Assembly (NCBI RefSeq): GCF_018333375.1
Contig: NZ_BORW01000033.1
Location: 1 to 63,142 of the forward strand
Source of the DNA: Paenibacillus cookii
Lineage (GTDB): Bacteria > Bacillota > Bacilli > Paenibacillales > Paenibacillaceae
DNA: 63,142 nt
Reading direction: 5' to 3'
In this document: positions 51,322-59,494 of the stretch, piece by piece
How the letters are laid out: each line of letters opens with the position of its first letter
Numbering within the stretch: position 1 is the stretch's first letter
Notes under the pieces: model-generated
What the model was told of the DNA's origin: nothing
What the model saw: the letters and a program-made list of their open reading frames with translations, nothing else
The model's database searches: none
Position numbers and translations under genes: made by a program

Positions 51322-52260
51322 ATGGCTAAAGTCGTGAATAATGTTACTGAATTGATCGGCAGCACCCCGCTTGTTCGTTTGAACCGTCTGGTTCCGGAAG
51401 ACAGCGCGGAAATTTACCTCAAACTCGAATACCAAAACCCGGGAGCAAGCGTTAAAGACCGGATCGCCATCAGCATCGTGGAGGAAGCCGAAAAAGACGG
51501 CACGCTGAAACCCGGCGGCACGATCGTGGAAGCAACAAGCGGCAACACCGGGATCGGCCTGGCGATGGTCGCTGCGGCGAAAGGATACAAAGCGGTGATC
51601 GTCATGCCGGAAACGATGAGCTTGGAGCGCCGCAACCTGCTTCGCGCCTATGGTGCTGAGCTGGTGCTGACTCCGGGAGCGGAGGGCATGAACGGAGCCG
51701 TTAAAAAGGCCGAGGAAATCGTAAGGGAGAACCCGGGTTATTTCATGGCTGAGCAGTTCAAAAATCCGGCCAACGTAAAAATCCACCGCGAGACGACGGG
51801 TCCGGAAATCGTTGAAGCGATCGAGTCCATCGGCGGCACGCTGGATGCGTTCGTAGCGGGCATCGGTACGGGCGGCACGATCTCCGGCGCGGGCGAAGTG
51901 CTGAAAAACCGTTTCCCTGATATCAAAATCGTTGCGGTCGAACCAGCGGCTTCCCCGATTTTGGCCGGCGGCAAGCCGGGGCCTCACAAGATCCAGGGTC
52001 TTGGCGCGAACTTCATTCCCGACATTTTGAACCGCGAAATCTATGACGAAATCATTCATGTCGAGAATGAAGAAGCTTTTGAAACGGCGCGCCGCGTAGC
52101 GAAAGAAGAAGGCGTCCTTGCCGGCATTTCTTCAGGCGCAGCGGTATATGCCGCGCTCAAGGTGGCCAAGGAACTCGGAAAAGGAAAACGCGTCGTCGCG
52201 ATCATCCCGAGCAACGGCGAACGTTATCTCAGCACGCCGCTCTATAACTTCGAAGGTTAA
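51322..52260 (+). CDS. cysK: Cysteine synthase A
   Basis: A 312-residue PLP enzyme making cysteine from O-acetylserine and sulfide. K45 in ASVKDRIA binds PLP, VEATSGNTGIGLAMVAA is the substrate loop, and GIGTGGTISGAGEVL binds the phosphate. AAAGGGAGG precedes the ATG. In B. subtilis CysK also acts with CymR as a sulfur sensor. A terminator separates it from pabB. Confidence 0.97.
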   Translation: MAKVVNNVTELIGSTPLVRLNRLVPEDSAEIYLKLEYQNPGASVKDRIAISIVEEAEKDGTLKPGGTIVEATSGNTGIGLAMVAAAKGYKAVIVMPETMSLERRNLLRAYGAELVLTPGAEGMNGAVKKAEEIVRENPGYFMAEQFKNPANVKIHRETTGPEIVEAIESIGGTLDAFVAGIGTGGTISGAGEVLKNRFPDIKIVAVEPAASPILAGGKPGPHKIQGLGANFIPDILNREIYDEIIHVENEEAFETARRVAKEEGVLAGISSGAAVYAALKVAKELGKGKRVVAIIPSNGERYLSTPLYNFEG

Positions 52261-52275
52261 TTCGAACATTATTAG

Positions 52276-52310
52276 CCCTGCTTCCGTTTTTACGGCGGCA
52301 GGGTTTTTTT
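52276..52310 (+). terminator. Rho-independent terminator after cysK
   Basis: CCCTGC and GCAGGG with an inner CCG/CGG pair are followed by seven T. Confidence 0.9.
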
Positions 52311-52351
52311 GGGGAATACGGGCGTTTTCGGCAAAAAACCTGGAAAGGGCC

Positions 52352-52380
52352 TTTTCAAATGGGGAGCGGGCAAGTATACT
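52352..52380 (+). promoter_or_regulatory. Possible promoter of the folate operon
   Basis: TTTTCA (52352-52357), 17-base spacer, TATACT (52375-52380), about 40 bases before pabB. Confidence 0.4.
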
Positions 52381-52422
52381 GACAACCAATAGAGAAGCTT
52401 TTGCAGCGAAAGGAATGAAGAA

Positions 52423-54027
52423 ATGAGCGGGGAAAGCGTCGTTACGTTGAAGCATTGGAAAAGGTGGGCCGAAAAAGGATATACGATGCTGCCTTTTGTA
52501 CTCGAGGCGGATTGCCGGGGGAAAAGCAGCGGTCTGCCCGCGTCTTGGTCGCATGCCTGGAAACAGGCGTCTCCGCATTCCTTTGTCCTCGAAAGCGGCA
52601 AGGATGGACGTTACACCTATTTGGGGCTGGAACCCGCGTCGGTATTGCGGGGGAAGGGAGAAGAGGCGCGCGTAACCTGCCTTCGGGAAGGCAGCACGGC
52701 ATGTTCGGCAGCATCTCCGCTTGAGGCTATAAAACAATGGATGGCGCCTTACAAGGGACCTGCGCCGGAGGACCGGGCCGATTTGGCGGCCGATCTGCCG
52801 CCGTTTCTTGGGGGATGCGTCGGCTTCCTGGGTTACGATGTCGTCCGGTTCCTCGAAGAGCTTCCGGCTACCGCTGCCGACCATCCGGATCTCCCGGATT
52901 ACCTTTGGATGTTATTCGACGAGATTTGGATCTATGACCATGCTAGGCAAAAACTCTTTTGTGCGGTCCATGCGAACATAAAGGCGGATACGGACCTGGG
53001 CGATGCTTACGATGCCGCCCGGGAAAAGGCCCAAACGATGTTTGACCGATGGTCCCGGTTTACGGTACAAGCGCGGGGCGAGATCGAAGAGGAACGGCTG
53101 TATCGGCAAAAACACGTAGAAGACGGGCCAACGGAGCTGGATTCCGGCGAATGGCCCGGCATGGAAAGCGCCTTTACGCGCGAGGCTTTTGAACGGGCGG
53201 TCACGGCGATCCAGGATTATATCCGGCAGGGCGACGTATTTCAGGTCAATTTGTCGCTCAGGCAGGAACGGAGGCTGGAATCCGAACCGGAACGGATTTA
53301 TGAATGGCTGAGAGTATTGAATCCGTCGCCGTATATGGGAATGCTTCGTTCTCCGGGCTTCAGCCTTGTGAGCGCATCTCCCGAGCTGCTGGTCAAGCGG
53401 CAGGGAGACCTGATCGGCGCCCGTCCCATCGCCGGCACGCGGCGCCGCGGACATACGAAGGCGGAGGACGAGGCAATGGCCGCCGAGCTGCTGGGCAGCG
53501 AAAAGGAACGCGCGGAACATGTCATGCTGGTGGATCTTGAGCGCAACGACATCGGCAAAGTGGCCGCCTACGGGACGGTCAGGGTACCGGAGCTGATGAC
53601 CGTCGAGCAGTACTCCCACGTCATGCATCTGGTCTCCCAGGTAGAGGGACGGCTCGCACCAGGCAAAGACGCGTTTGACGTGATCGCCGCCCTCTTCCCT
53701 GGGGGCACGATCACGGGAGCGCCGAAGGTGCGCACGATGGAGATCATCGAAGAGCTGGAACCGGTCAGACGCGGCCCTTATACGGGCTCCATGGGCTGGA
53801 TTGACTACAACGGAAATTTGGAATTAAATATTATCATAAGAACGCTGGTCGTTTTGGACGGGATCGGCATGATTCAGACCGGCGCGGGCGTCGTGATCGA
53901 CTCCGAGCCATACCGCGAATACCGCGAATGCCATAATAAAGCCAAAGCCGTCGTCAAGGCAGTCCTTTTGAGCGAAAAGGAAGCGGCTGCCCGGTCGCAG
54001 CGGCGTGAAGAGGAGATGAGAGCATGA
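52423..54027 (+). CDS. pabB: Aminodeoxychorismate synthase component I
   Basis: A 534-residue chorismate-binding enzyme that with PabA forms 4-amino-4-deoxychorismate for folate. The C-terminal chorismate-binding core shows YIRQGDVFQVNLSLRQE, RPIAGTRRRGHTKAED, MLVDLERNDIGKVA and FPGGTITGAPKVRTMEII. It is the first gene of pabB-pabA-pabC-folP-folB-folK-yazB-dusB, and its stop overlaps the pabA start. The N-terminal domain is more divergent. Confidence 0.95.
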   Translation: MSGESVVTLKHWKRWAEKGYTMLPFVLEADCRGKSSGLPASWSHAWKQASPHSFVLESGKDGRYTYLGLEPASVLRGKGEEARVTCLREGSTACSAASPLEAIKQWMAPYKGPAPEDRADLAADLPPFLGGCVGFLGYDVVRFLEELPATAADHPDLPDYLWMLFDEIWIYDHARQKLFCAVHANIKADTDLGDAYDAAREKAQTMFDRWSRFTVQARGEIEEERLYRQKHVEDGPTELDSGEWPGMESAFTREAFERAVTAIQDYIRQGDVFQVNLSLRQERRLESEPERIYEWLRVLNPSPYMGMLRSPGFSLVSASPELLVKRQGDLIGARPIAGTRRRGHTKAEDEAMAAELLGSEKERAEHVMLVDLERNDIGKVAAYGTVRVPELMTVEQYSHVMHLVSQVEGRLAPGKDAFDVIAALFPGGTITGAPKVRTMEIIEELEPVRRGPYTGSMGWIDYNGNLELNIIIRTLVVLDGIGMIQTGAGVVIDSEPYREYRECHNKAKAVVKAVLLSEKEAAARSQRREEEMRA

Positions 54028-54605
54028 TTCTGGTGATCGACAATTACGACTCTTTTACGTATAACCTGGTTCAATATCTCGGGGAACTGGGGGAAGAGGT
54101 CAAAGTATTCCGCAATGACGAAATCGACATCCAAGGAATCGAAGTGCTGGCTCCCGATCATATTCTGATTTCGCCGGGGCCGTGCACTCCGAATGAAGCG
54201 GGAATCAGCCTCGAGACCATTGAGCATTTTAAAGGCAAGGTTCCGATTTTTGGCGTATGCCTTGGGCACCAGGCCATCGGACAGGCATTCGGCGGCAAGG
54301 TCGTTCGCGCCGAACGGCTGATGCACGGCAAAACGTCGCCGATTTTGCATCAAGGAACGTCGGTATTCGAGGGATTGCCGTCGCCGTTTACGGCGACGCG
54401 GTACCATTCCCTGCTGGTGGAACGCAGCACGCTGCCCGATTGCCTCGAAGTTACCGCCGAAACGGAAGAGGGCGAAATTATGGGACTGCGCCACAAGGAG
54501 TACCCGATCGAAGGCGTTCAATTCCATCCGGAGTCGATCATTACCGACCATGGACACCAGATGCTGCGCAATTTCCTGAAGCGGACGGCGACGACGGGCG
54601 CATGA
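54024..54605 (+). CDS. pabA: Glutamine amidotransferase PabA (aminodeoxychorismate/anthranilate synthase component II)
   Basis: A 193-residue class I glutaminase subunit that delivers ammonia to PabB. MILVIDNYDSFTYNLVQYLG opens the protein; the nucleophile cysteine is in FGVCLGHQAIGQ and the His/Glu pair in VQFHPESI. In B. subtilis the same protein also serves TrpE; no trp genes are in the window. ATGA overlaps exist at both ends (with pabB and pabC). Confidence 0.97.
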   Translation: MILVIDNYDSFTYNLVQYLGELGEEVKVFRNDEIDIQGIEVLAPDHILISPGPCTPNEAGISLETIEHFKGKVPIFGVCLGHQAIGQAFGGKVVRAERLMHGKTSPILHQGTSVFEGLPSPFTATRYHSLLVERSTLPDCLEVTAETEEGEIMGLRHKEYPIEGVQFHPESIITDHGHQMLRNFLKRTATTGA

Positions 54606-55510
54606 ATCGGATTCTGATAAACGGTCAATCTATGGATGCTTCTGCTGCCGTGGTCTCCGTAATGGATCACGGCTTTTTATACGGCATGGGTTTGTTCGAA
54701 ACGCTCCGGACCTATGGCGGCAAGCCGTTTTTGCTGGAGCGGCACTTGGCTCGACTGAAGGCGGGCTGCAAAACGCTGGGCATCGACGTTTCCGCGCTTC
54801 CGGATGACCTGCAGGTGCGGGAATGGATCGCCGAGCTGATGCAGGCTAACGGGCTGGAGGAAGCTTATGTCCGCTACACGGTCAGCGCGGGGGAGGATGC
54901 GCTCGGATTGCCCGCGGGAATGTATAGCCGTCCCGCTTCGGTGCTGATGGCGAAACCGCTGCCCGAGCCGGCGCCGACGCTGTATACCCACGGCAAACCT
55001 CTTAAACTGCTGGGCACCCGGCGAAATTCGCCAGAGGGCCCCGTCCGTTTGAAGTCGCTCCATTACATGAACAACATTTTGGCGAAGAGGGAGCTTTCCT
55101 CCGATCCCGAAGCGGTACGGCTTTATGCCGAGGGCTTGATGCTGAATGCGGACGGGCATGTGTCGGAGGGAATCGTGAGCAACGTCTTTTTCGCGAAAAA
55201 CGGAAAGGTCTGTACGCCGGACACGGCTTGCGGCCTGCTGCCCGGCATTACGCGCGGGTTGGTTTTGGAGCTGGCCTCGGAGGCGGGAATACGCTGCGAG
55301 GAAGGGTTTTACACTTGGGAAGACTTGCGGGAAGCGGATGAAATCTGGCTGACCACTTCCATTCAGGAATTGGTGCCCGTCACCTCGTTGATCGACCCGG
55401 ACGGCACGGTTTCGATCATCGGCGAAGGGCGAATCGGACCGTTAACGGATATACTGCTGCGGTTGTACCGCCGGCAAACGGGAGGCTATCATGAAAACGA
55501 CAATCTATGA
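54602..55510 (+). CDS. pabC: Aminodeoxychorismate lyase
   Basis: A 302-residue fold-type IV PLP enzyme releasing p-aminobenzoate from ADC. DHGFLYGMGLFETLRTYGGK, the PLP lysine in VRLKSLHYMNNILAK, EGIVSNVFF and CGLLPGITRGLVLEL are typical. The ATG at 54602 overlaps the pabA stop; the frame is open far upstream but only as a shadow of pabA. The stop overlaps folP by 20 bases. Confidence 0.95.
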   Translation: MNRILINGQSMDASAAVVSVMDHGFLYGMGLFETLRTYGGKPFLLERHLARLKAGCKTLGIDVSALPDDLQVREWIAELMQANGLEEAYVRYTVSAGEDALGLPAGMYSRPASVLMAKPLPEPAPTLYTHGKPLKLLGTRRNSPEGPVRLKSLHYMNNILAKRELSSDPEAVRLYAEGLMLNADGHVSEGIVSNVFFAKNGKVCTPDTACGLLPGITRGLVLELASEAGIRCEEGFYTWEDLREADEIWLTTSIQELVPVTSLIDPDGTVSIIGEGRIGPLTDILLRLYRRQTGGYHENDNL

Positions 55511-56369
55511 ACGGACATACCGGATGGGCGAAGCGGTGCTTGAGCTTGGTGCATCCACCAAAATTATGGGTATTTTGAACGTAACCCCCGACTCATTTTC
55601 GGATGGAGGCCGGTACGTCGACCCGGATCAAGCGGTTCGGCATGCCTTGCAAATGGTGGAGGACGGGGCGGACTTGATCGACATCGGAGGCGAATCGACG
55701 CGGCCGGGTTACGAGCCGGTGTCCGCGGAAGAGGAGCTGCGCCGGATCATTCCGGTCATTGAAGCGCTGCACCGGGCCGCCCCCCATATCCCGATCTCGG
55801 TGGATACGTATAAAGCGGAGGTAGCGCGGGAAGCGATCCGGGCGGGAGCCCATATCATGAACGATATTTGGGGAGGCAAAAAGGACCCGGATATGCTCAA
55901 AGCGGCCGCCGAACTCGGCTGCCCGATTATTTTGATGCACAACAGGAAAGATATGAACTACGGCGATTTTACGGCCGACGTCGTGCGGGACCTGCAGGAA
56001 AGCGTCGAATTGGCGCTGAAGGCCGGCGTTGCCGGTGAACGGATCATTTTGGATCCGGGCGTCGGTTTTGCGAAAAATTTGCCGGAAAACCTGCAGATCA
56101 TGACGCAGCTTGACCGGCTCGTCGGGATCGGTTATCCGGTGCTGCTCGCGACCTCCCGCAAAAAGTTTATCCGTACCGTGCTGGATCTTCCGGTTGGGGA
56201 CGTCGTCGAAGGAACGGCGGCCACGGTCGCGTTCGGCATTGCCCAAGGCTGCCAAATCGTGCGCGTTCATGACGTGAAACAAATCAAGCGGACCGTGGAT
56301 ATGTGCGACGCGATGCTGTATGCCTCGCCGGATACGAGAAGGGTACGCGAACATATTACGGAGGGATGA
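55491..56369 (+). CDS. folP: Dihydropteroate synthase
   Basis: A 292-residue TIM-barrel enzyme joining p-aminobenzoate to the pterin pyrophosphate; it is the sulfonamide target. IMGILNVTPDSFSDGGRY, DIGGESTRPGYEPV and the later ILDPGVGFAKN are the signatures. GGGAGG within pabC precedes its ATG. Confidence 0.97.
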   Translation: MKTTIYERTYRMGEAVLELGASTKIMGILNVTPDSFSDGGRYVDPDQAVRHALQMVEDGADLIDIGGESTRPGYEPVSAEEELRRIIPVIEALHRAAPHIPISVDTYKAEVAREAIRAGAHIMNDIWGGKKDPDMLKAAAELGCPIILMHNRKDMNYGDFTADVVRDLQESVELALKAGVAGERIILDPGVGFAKNLPENLQIMTQLDRLVGIGYPVLLATSRKKFIRTVLDLPVGDVVEGTAATVAFGIAQGCQIVRVHDVKQIKRTVDMCDAMLYASPDTRRVREHITEG

Positions 56370-56376
56370 CGGATCC

Positions 56377-56739
56377 ATGGATAAAATGAAGCTGCATCGG
56401 ATGGAATATTACGGGTACCACGGCGTGTTTGAAGAGGAACGCAAGCTGGGCCAACGTTTCTATATCGATTTGGAGCTGGAGCTCGATTTGCGGGAAGCCG
56501 GCCGAAATGACGATTTGAGCAAAACGGTAAATTATGCCGAAGTGCACGAGCTCGTGAAAAAAGTCGTTGAAACCGAGTCTTTCCGCCTCATCGAGGCGCT
56601 CGGCGAACGTGTTGCATCCTTGTTACTGGACACTTATACTAGTATCGATGCATTGACGGTCAAAGTGACCAAACCGCACCCTCCCTTTGACATCCATTTT
56701 CAGGGGGTCACCGTGGAGCTTCACAGAACGAGGAGTTAG
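56377..56739 (+). CDS. folB: Dihydroneopterin aldolase
   Basis: A 120-residue enzyme cleaving dihydroneopterin to 6-hydroxymethyl-dihydropterin. MEYYGYHGVFEEERKLGQRF contains the YG.HG-like signature; VNYAEVHELVKKVVE and VKVTKPHPPF follow. The start at 56377 lies seven bases after folP with GGAGGG upstream. Confidence 0.96.
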   Translation: MDKMKLHRMEYYGYHGVFEEERKLGQRFYIDLELELDLREAGRNDDLSKTVNYAEVHELVKKVVETESFRLIEALGERVASLLLDTYTSIDALTVKVTKPHPPFDIHFQGVTVELHRTRS

Positions 56740-56803
56740 CAAAGAATGAGCGGCTGACGAAGCCTTTTTGCTAGTCCCGAGAACAAGAAAGCGAGAATCT
56801 GCC

Positions 56804-57352
56804 ATGAATGCACAATCCACCTCTGAGTCATCAGAGGCTTATATTGCTTTAGGGGCCAATTTGGGCGACCGCGAGGAAACGCTGATGGATGCGGTGCAAC
56901 GTCTCGATCGGCATCCGGACGTCGCGGTGCTCGAATGTTCCGATTTATATGAGACCGAGCCGGTCGGTTACGTCGACCAGCCCCTTTTTCTGAATATGGC
57001 CGTACGGGTTCGCACCACGCTCGATGCTTACGGACTGCTGCACGTCATGCAGCAAATCGAAAAAGACCTTGGACGCGTTCGGCATATACGCTGGGGCCCG
57101 AGAACCGTCGATTTGGACCTGATCTGGATGGAGGGGCGGCGGGAAAACACCGAGGAGCTGATTTTGCCCCACCCTCGCATGGAAGAGCGTTTGTTTGTGC
57201 TCGTCCCTTTGAAAGACGTCGTGCCGGAGGGCGAATCCTCCGGATTGCGGCCTATCCTGTTCGCAGCGTTGGAAAGACTGGATGGAAAGGACGGTTTACA
57301 GCTTTGGAAAACATGCAGCTGGCACAGCGCATCCGCGCCTTTCGGAAGTTAA
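56804..57352 (+). CDS. folK: 6-hydroxymethyl-7,8-dihydropterin pyrophosphokinase
   Basis: A 182-residue enzyme transferring pyrophosphate from ATP to the pterin. EAYIALGANLGDREETL, SDLYETEPVGYVDQPLFLNM and GPRTVDLDLIWM with LPHPRMEERLFVLVPL define the family. The start at 56804 has only a weak ribosome binding site (GCGAG). The C-terminal 15 or so residues overlap yazB by 49 bases, making the tail longer than in most homologues. Confidence 0.95.
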   Translation: MNAQSTSESSEAYIALGANLGDREETLMDAVQRLDRHPDVAVLECSDLYETEPVGYVDQPLFLNMAVRVRTTLDAYGLLHVMQQIEKDLGRVRHIRWGPRTVDLDLIWMEGRRENTEELILPHPRMEERLFVLVPLKDVVPEGESSGLRPILFAALERLDGKDGLQLWKTCSWHSASAPFGS

Positions 57353-57507
57353 AAGGATACACGCAGCAGGAGCTGGCGTCGGGATGCGGCATTTCGCTGA
57401 CGGTGCTTGGCGCCATCGAGCGGGGCAACCGCCATGCCGACGAGCGCACGCTTGCGAAAATTGCGGAGGTACTGGGCATATCGCTCGAGGAGCTTACCAA
57501 TCCTTAG
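57304..57507 (+). CDS. yazB: Small XRE-type helix-turn-helix protein (YazB)
   Basis: A 67-residue DNA-binding protein that is one HTH domain: AQRIRAFRKLKGYTQQELAS, then LTVLGAIERGNRHADERTL. It lies between folK and dusB as yazB does in B. subtilis; the target is unknown. The start is uncertain: TTG 57304 has AAGGA about 12 bases upstream, while ATG 57313 has a poorer site. Confidence 0.85.
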   Translation: MENMQLAQRIRAFRKLKGYTQQELASGCGISLTVLGAIERGNRHADERTLAKIAEVLGISLEELTNP

Positions 57508-57561
57508 AGTTACGGGTATATAAATGATTACATGAAGTCAAAGGAGCGACAAAGAGATCCC

Positions 57562-58584
57562 ATGTTGAAAATTGGCGATATTGAAATGAAAAATCAGGTC
57601 GTCCTCGCTCCGATGGCGGGTGTTTGCAATCCGGCTTTCCGGTTGATCGCCAAGGAGTTCGGAACCGGACTGGTTTGCGCGGAGATGGTTAGCGGCAAAG
57701 CGATCGTCCACGGCAATCGGCGCACGCAGGAGATGCTTTTTGTCGACGAACGGGAGAAACCGCTCAGCCTGCAAATTTTCGGAGGCGACCGCGACTCGCT
57801 CGTGGAAGCGGCGAAGGTCGTGGATAAACAGACGAATGCCGATATTATCGACATTAACATGGGCTGCCCTGCGCCCAAAGTGACCAAAATCGACGCAGGC
57901 GCCCGCTGGCTGCTCGATTCCAACAAAATTTACGAAATGGTAGCTGCCGTGGTGGATGCGGTAGACAAGCCGGTGACGGTCAAAATGCGCACGGGTTGGG
58001 ACAGCGACCACATTTACGCGGTCGAAAACGCCCAAGCGGTGGAACGCGCCGGAGGGAAAGCGGTCAGCATACACGGCCGAACCCGCGAACAGCTGTATAC
58101 CGGCCATGCGGACTGGGATATTATAAAACAAGTCAAAGAGTCGGTATCGATCCCGGTCATCGGCAACGGGGACGTGGTTACCCCCGAGGATGCCCGCCGG
58201 ATGTTGGACCAAACCGGAGTCGACGGGGTCATGATCGGCCGCGGAGCCCTGGGCAATCCATGGATGCTGTACCGCACGATCGAATATTTGAAAACCGGGG
58301 AGCTGCTGCCGGAACCGACGGCCGAGGAGAAGATCCGAATCGCGATTTTGCATATGGACCGTCTCATTGCGTTGCGGGGAGAAGCGGTGGCCGTACGCGA
58401 AATGCGCAAGCATTTGGCCTGGTATTTGAAAGGGCTCAAAGGATCCGCCCGCATCAAAGACGAAATCATGGAAGGAACGAAGCGGGACGAAATGGTCCGA
58501 ATTTTGGAAAATTTCGTTGCAAGCCTCAAAGAGAGGGAGCAACTGGAGGCAGAAGCGGTTGAGGAGGCGGCGGTTTCCCGGTAA
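57562..58584 (+). CDS. dusB: tRNA-dihydrouridine synthase
   Basis: A 340-residue flavoenzyme reducing uridines in tRNA. Clear motifs: VVLAPMAGVCNPAFRLIAKE, DINMGCPAPKV with the catalytic cysteine, VKMRTGW, IHGRTREQLYTGHADW, VIGNGDV and GRGALGNPW. I start at 57562 (MLKIGDIEMKNQVV) as homologues do; an ATG at 57532 would add ten residues without a better ribosome binding site. It ends the folate operon. Confidence 0.95.
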   Translation: MLKIGDIEMKNQVVLAPMAGVCNPAFRLIAKEFGTGLVCAEMVSGKAIVHGNRRTQEMLFVDEREKPLSLQIFGGDRDSLVEAAKVVDKQTNADIIDINMGCPAPKVTKIDAGARWLLDSNKIYEMVAAVVDAVDKPVTVKMRTGWDSDHIYAVENAQAVERAGGKAVSIHGRTREQLYTGHADWDIIKQVKESVSIPVIGNGDVVTPEDARRMLDQTGVDGVMIGRGALGNPWMLYRTIEYLKTGELLPEPTAEEKIRIAILHMDRLIALRGEAVAVREMRKHLAWYLKGLKGSARIKDEIMEGTKRDEMVRILENFVASLKEREQLEAEAVEEAAVSR

Positions 58585-58626
58585 TTCCGCCATGTCATGA
58601 CCATGCATATACAAAATTGCGCGCGA

Positions 58627-58655
58627 TTGACATTTTGAAATGCTTACCATATAAT
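58627..58655 (+). promoter_or_regulatory. Consensus sigma-A promoter upstream of greA
   Basis: Perfect TTGACA (58627-58632), 17-base spacer and perfect TATAAT (58650-58655). The predicted start point is about 195 bases before greA, leaving a long leader. Confidence 0.9.
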
Positions 58656-58858
58656 TTTTCAGTATAAATTCGACTTTATCCTTAAAACAGCAGAGGGATG
58701 TTCTGATCCTTCACACTTTGCATAAATATAGATTGATCTAAAGCAAGCTGGGTAGTTCATTCTATACTCGTTTTTTTGATTCCGTTTCATAATGGGTGGA
58801 ATGGGTTATGAAACCGAATCGCTTTAAATTCATTTATATGACAGGAGAATCGGTTAAG

Positions 58859-59335
58859 ATGAGCGATAAAGAAGTCATTCTGACACAGGACGGACTCAAA
58901 AAGCTGGAAGACGAACTCGAGAACCTGAAATCGGTCAAGCGGCGCGAGGTTGCGGAACGGATCAAAGTAGCCATCGGCTACGGCGATATCAGCGAAAACT
59001 CCGAGTACGAGGATGCCAAAAACGAGCAGGCCTTTATCGAGGGACGCATCATTACCCTTGAAAAAATGCTTCGCAATGCGCGCATCATCAACAACGACGA
59101 AATCAATACCGATATTGTCGGGGTTGGCGCGACGGTGATCGTGCAGGACATGGAGTACGGCGACACGATGGAGTATACGATTGTCGGCACGGCCGAATCC
59201 GATCCGCTCAACAACAAGATTTCGAATGAAAGCCCGGTCGGCAAAGCGATCTTAGGCAAGCAAAAAGGAGCCGTCGTGGACGTAAACGTGCCTGCCGGCG
59301 TGATCCAATACAAAATCATCGATATCAAGAAATAA
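58859..59335 (+). CDS. greA: Transcription elongation factor GreA
   Basis: A 158-residue factor that stimulates transcript cleavage by backtracked RNA polymerase. The N-terminal coiled coil carries the acidic tip GDISENSEYEDAKNEQ; the C-terminal FKBP-like domain shows VGVGATVIVQDMEYGDTMEY and ESPVGKAILGKQKG. The start at 58859 gives the normal GreA length, with ACAGGAGAA about 11 bases upstream. It precedes lysS and has a terminator of its own. In B. subtilis greA is elsewhere. Confidence 0.96.
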   Translation: MSDKEVILTQDGLKKLEDELENLKSVKRREVAERIKVAIGYGDISENSEYEDAKNEQAFIEGRIITLEKMLRNARIINNDEINTDIVGVGATVIVQDMEYGDTMEYTIVGTAESDPLNNKISNESPVGKAILGKQKGAVVDVNVPAGVIQYKIIDIKK

Positions 59336-59364
59336 GATCGGCGTGCTTTAGGATTGTAAGAAAG

Positions 59365-59388
59365 AGCTTCCTTTAGGAAGCTTTTTTT
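59365..59388 (+). terminator. Rho-independent terminator after greA
   Basis: AGCTTCC pairs with GGAAGCT around TTTA and continues into seven T. Confidence 0.92.
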
Positions 59389-59494
59389 CAGATATATAGG
59401 ATGAAATGGGAATGAATTCATGTATTCCCCGGTTATGTCATGCAGTACCCTGTTTTTCTTGGAAGGACAGGCAGTAGGATCGAAGGAGTGACGA

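Noticed and set aside
59389..59494. T-box riboswitch before lysS
   Set aside because: The gap is too short and lacks a specifier stem, a T-box sequence and an antiterminator.
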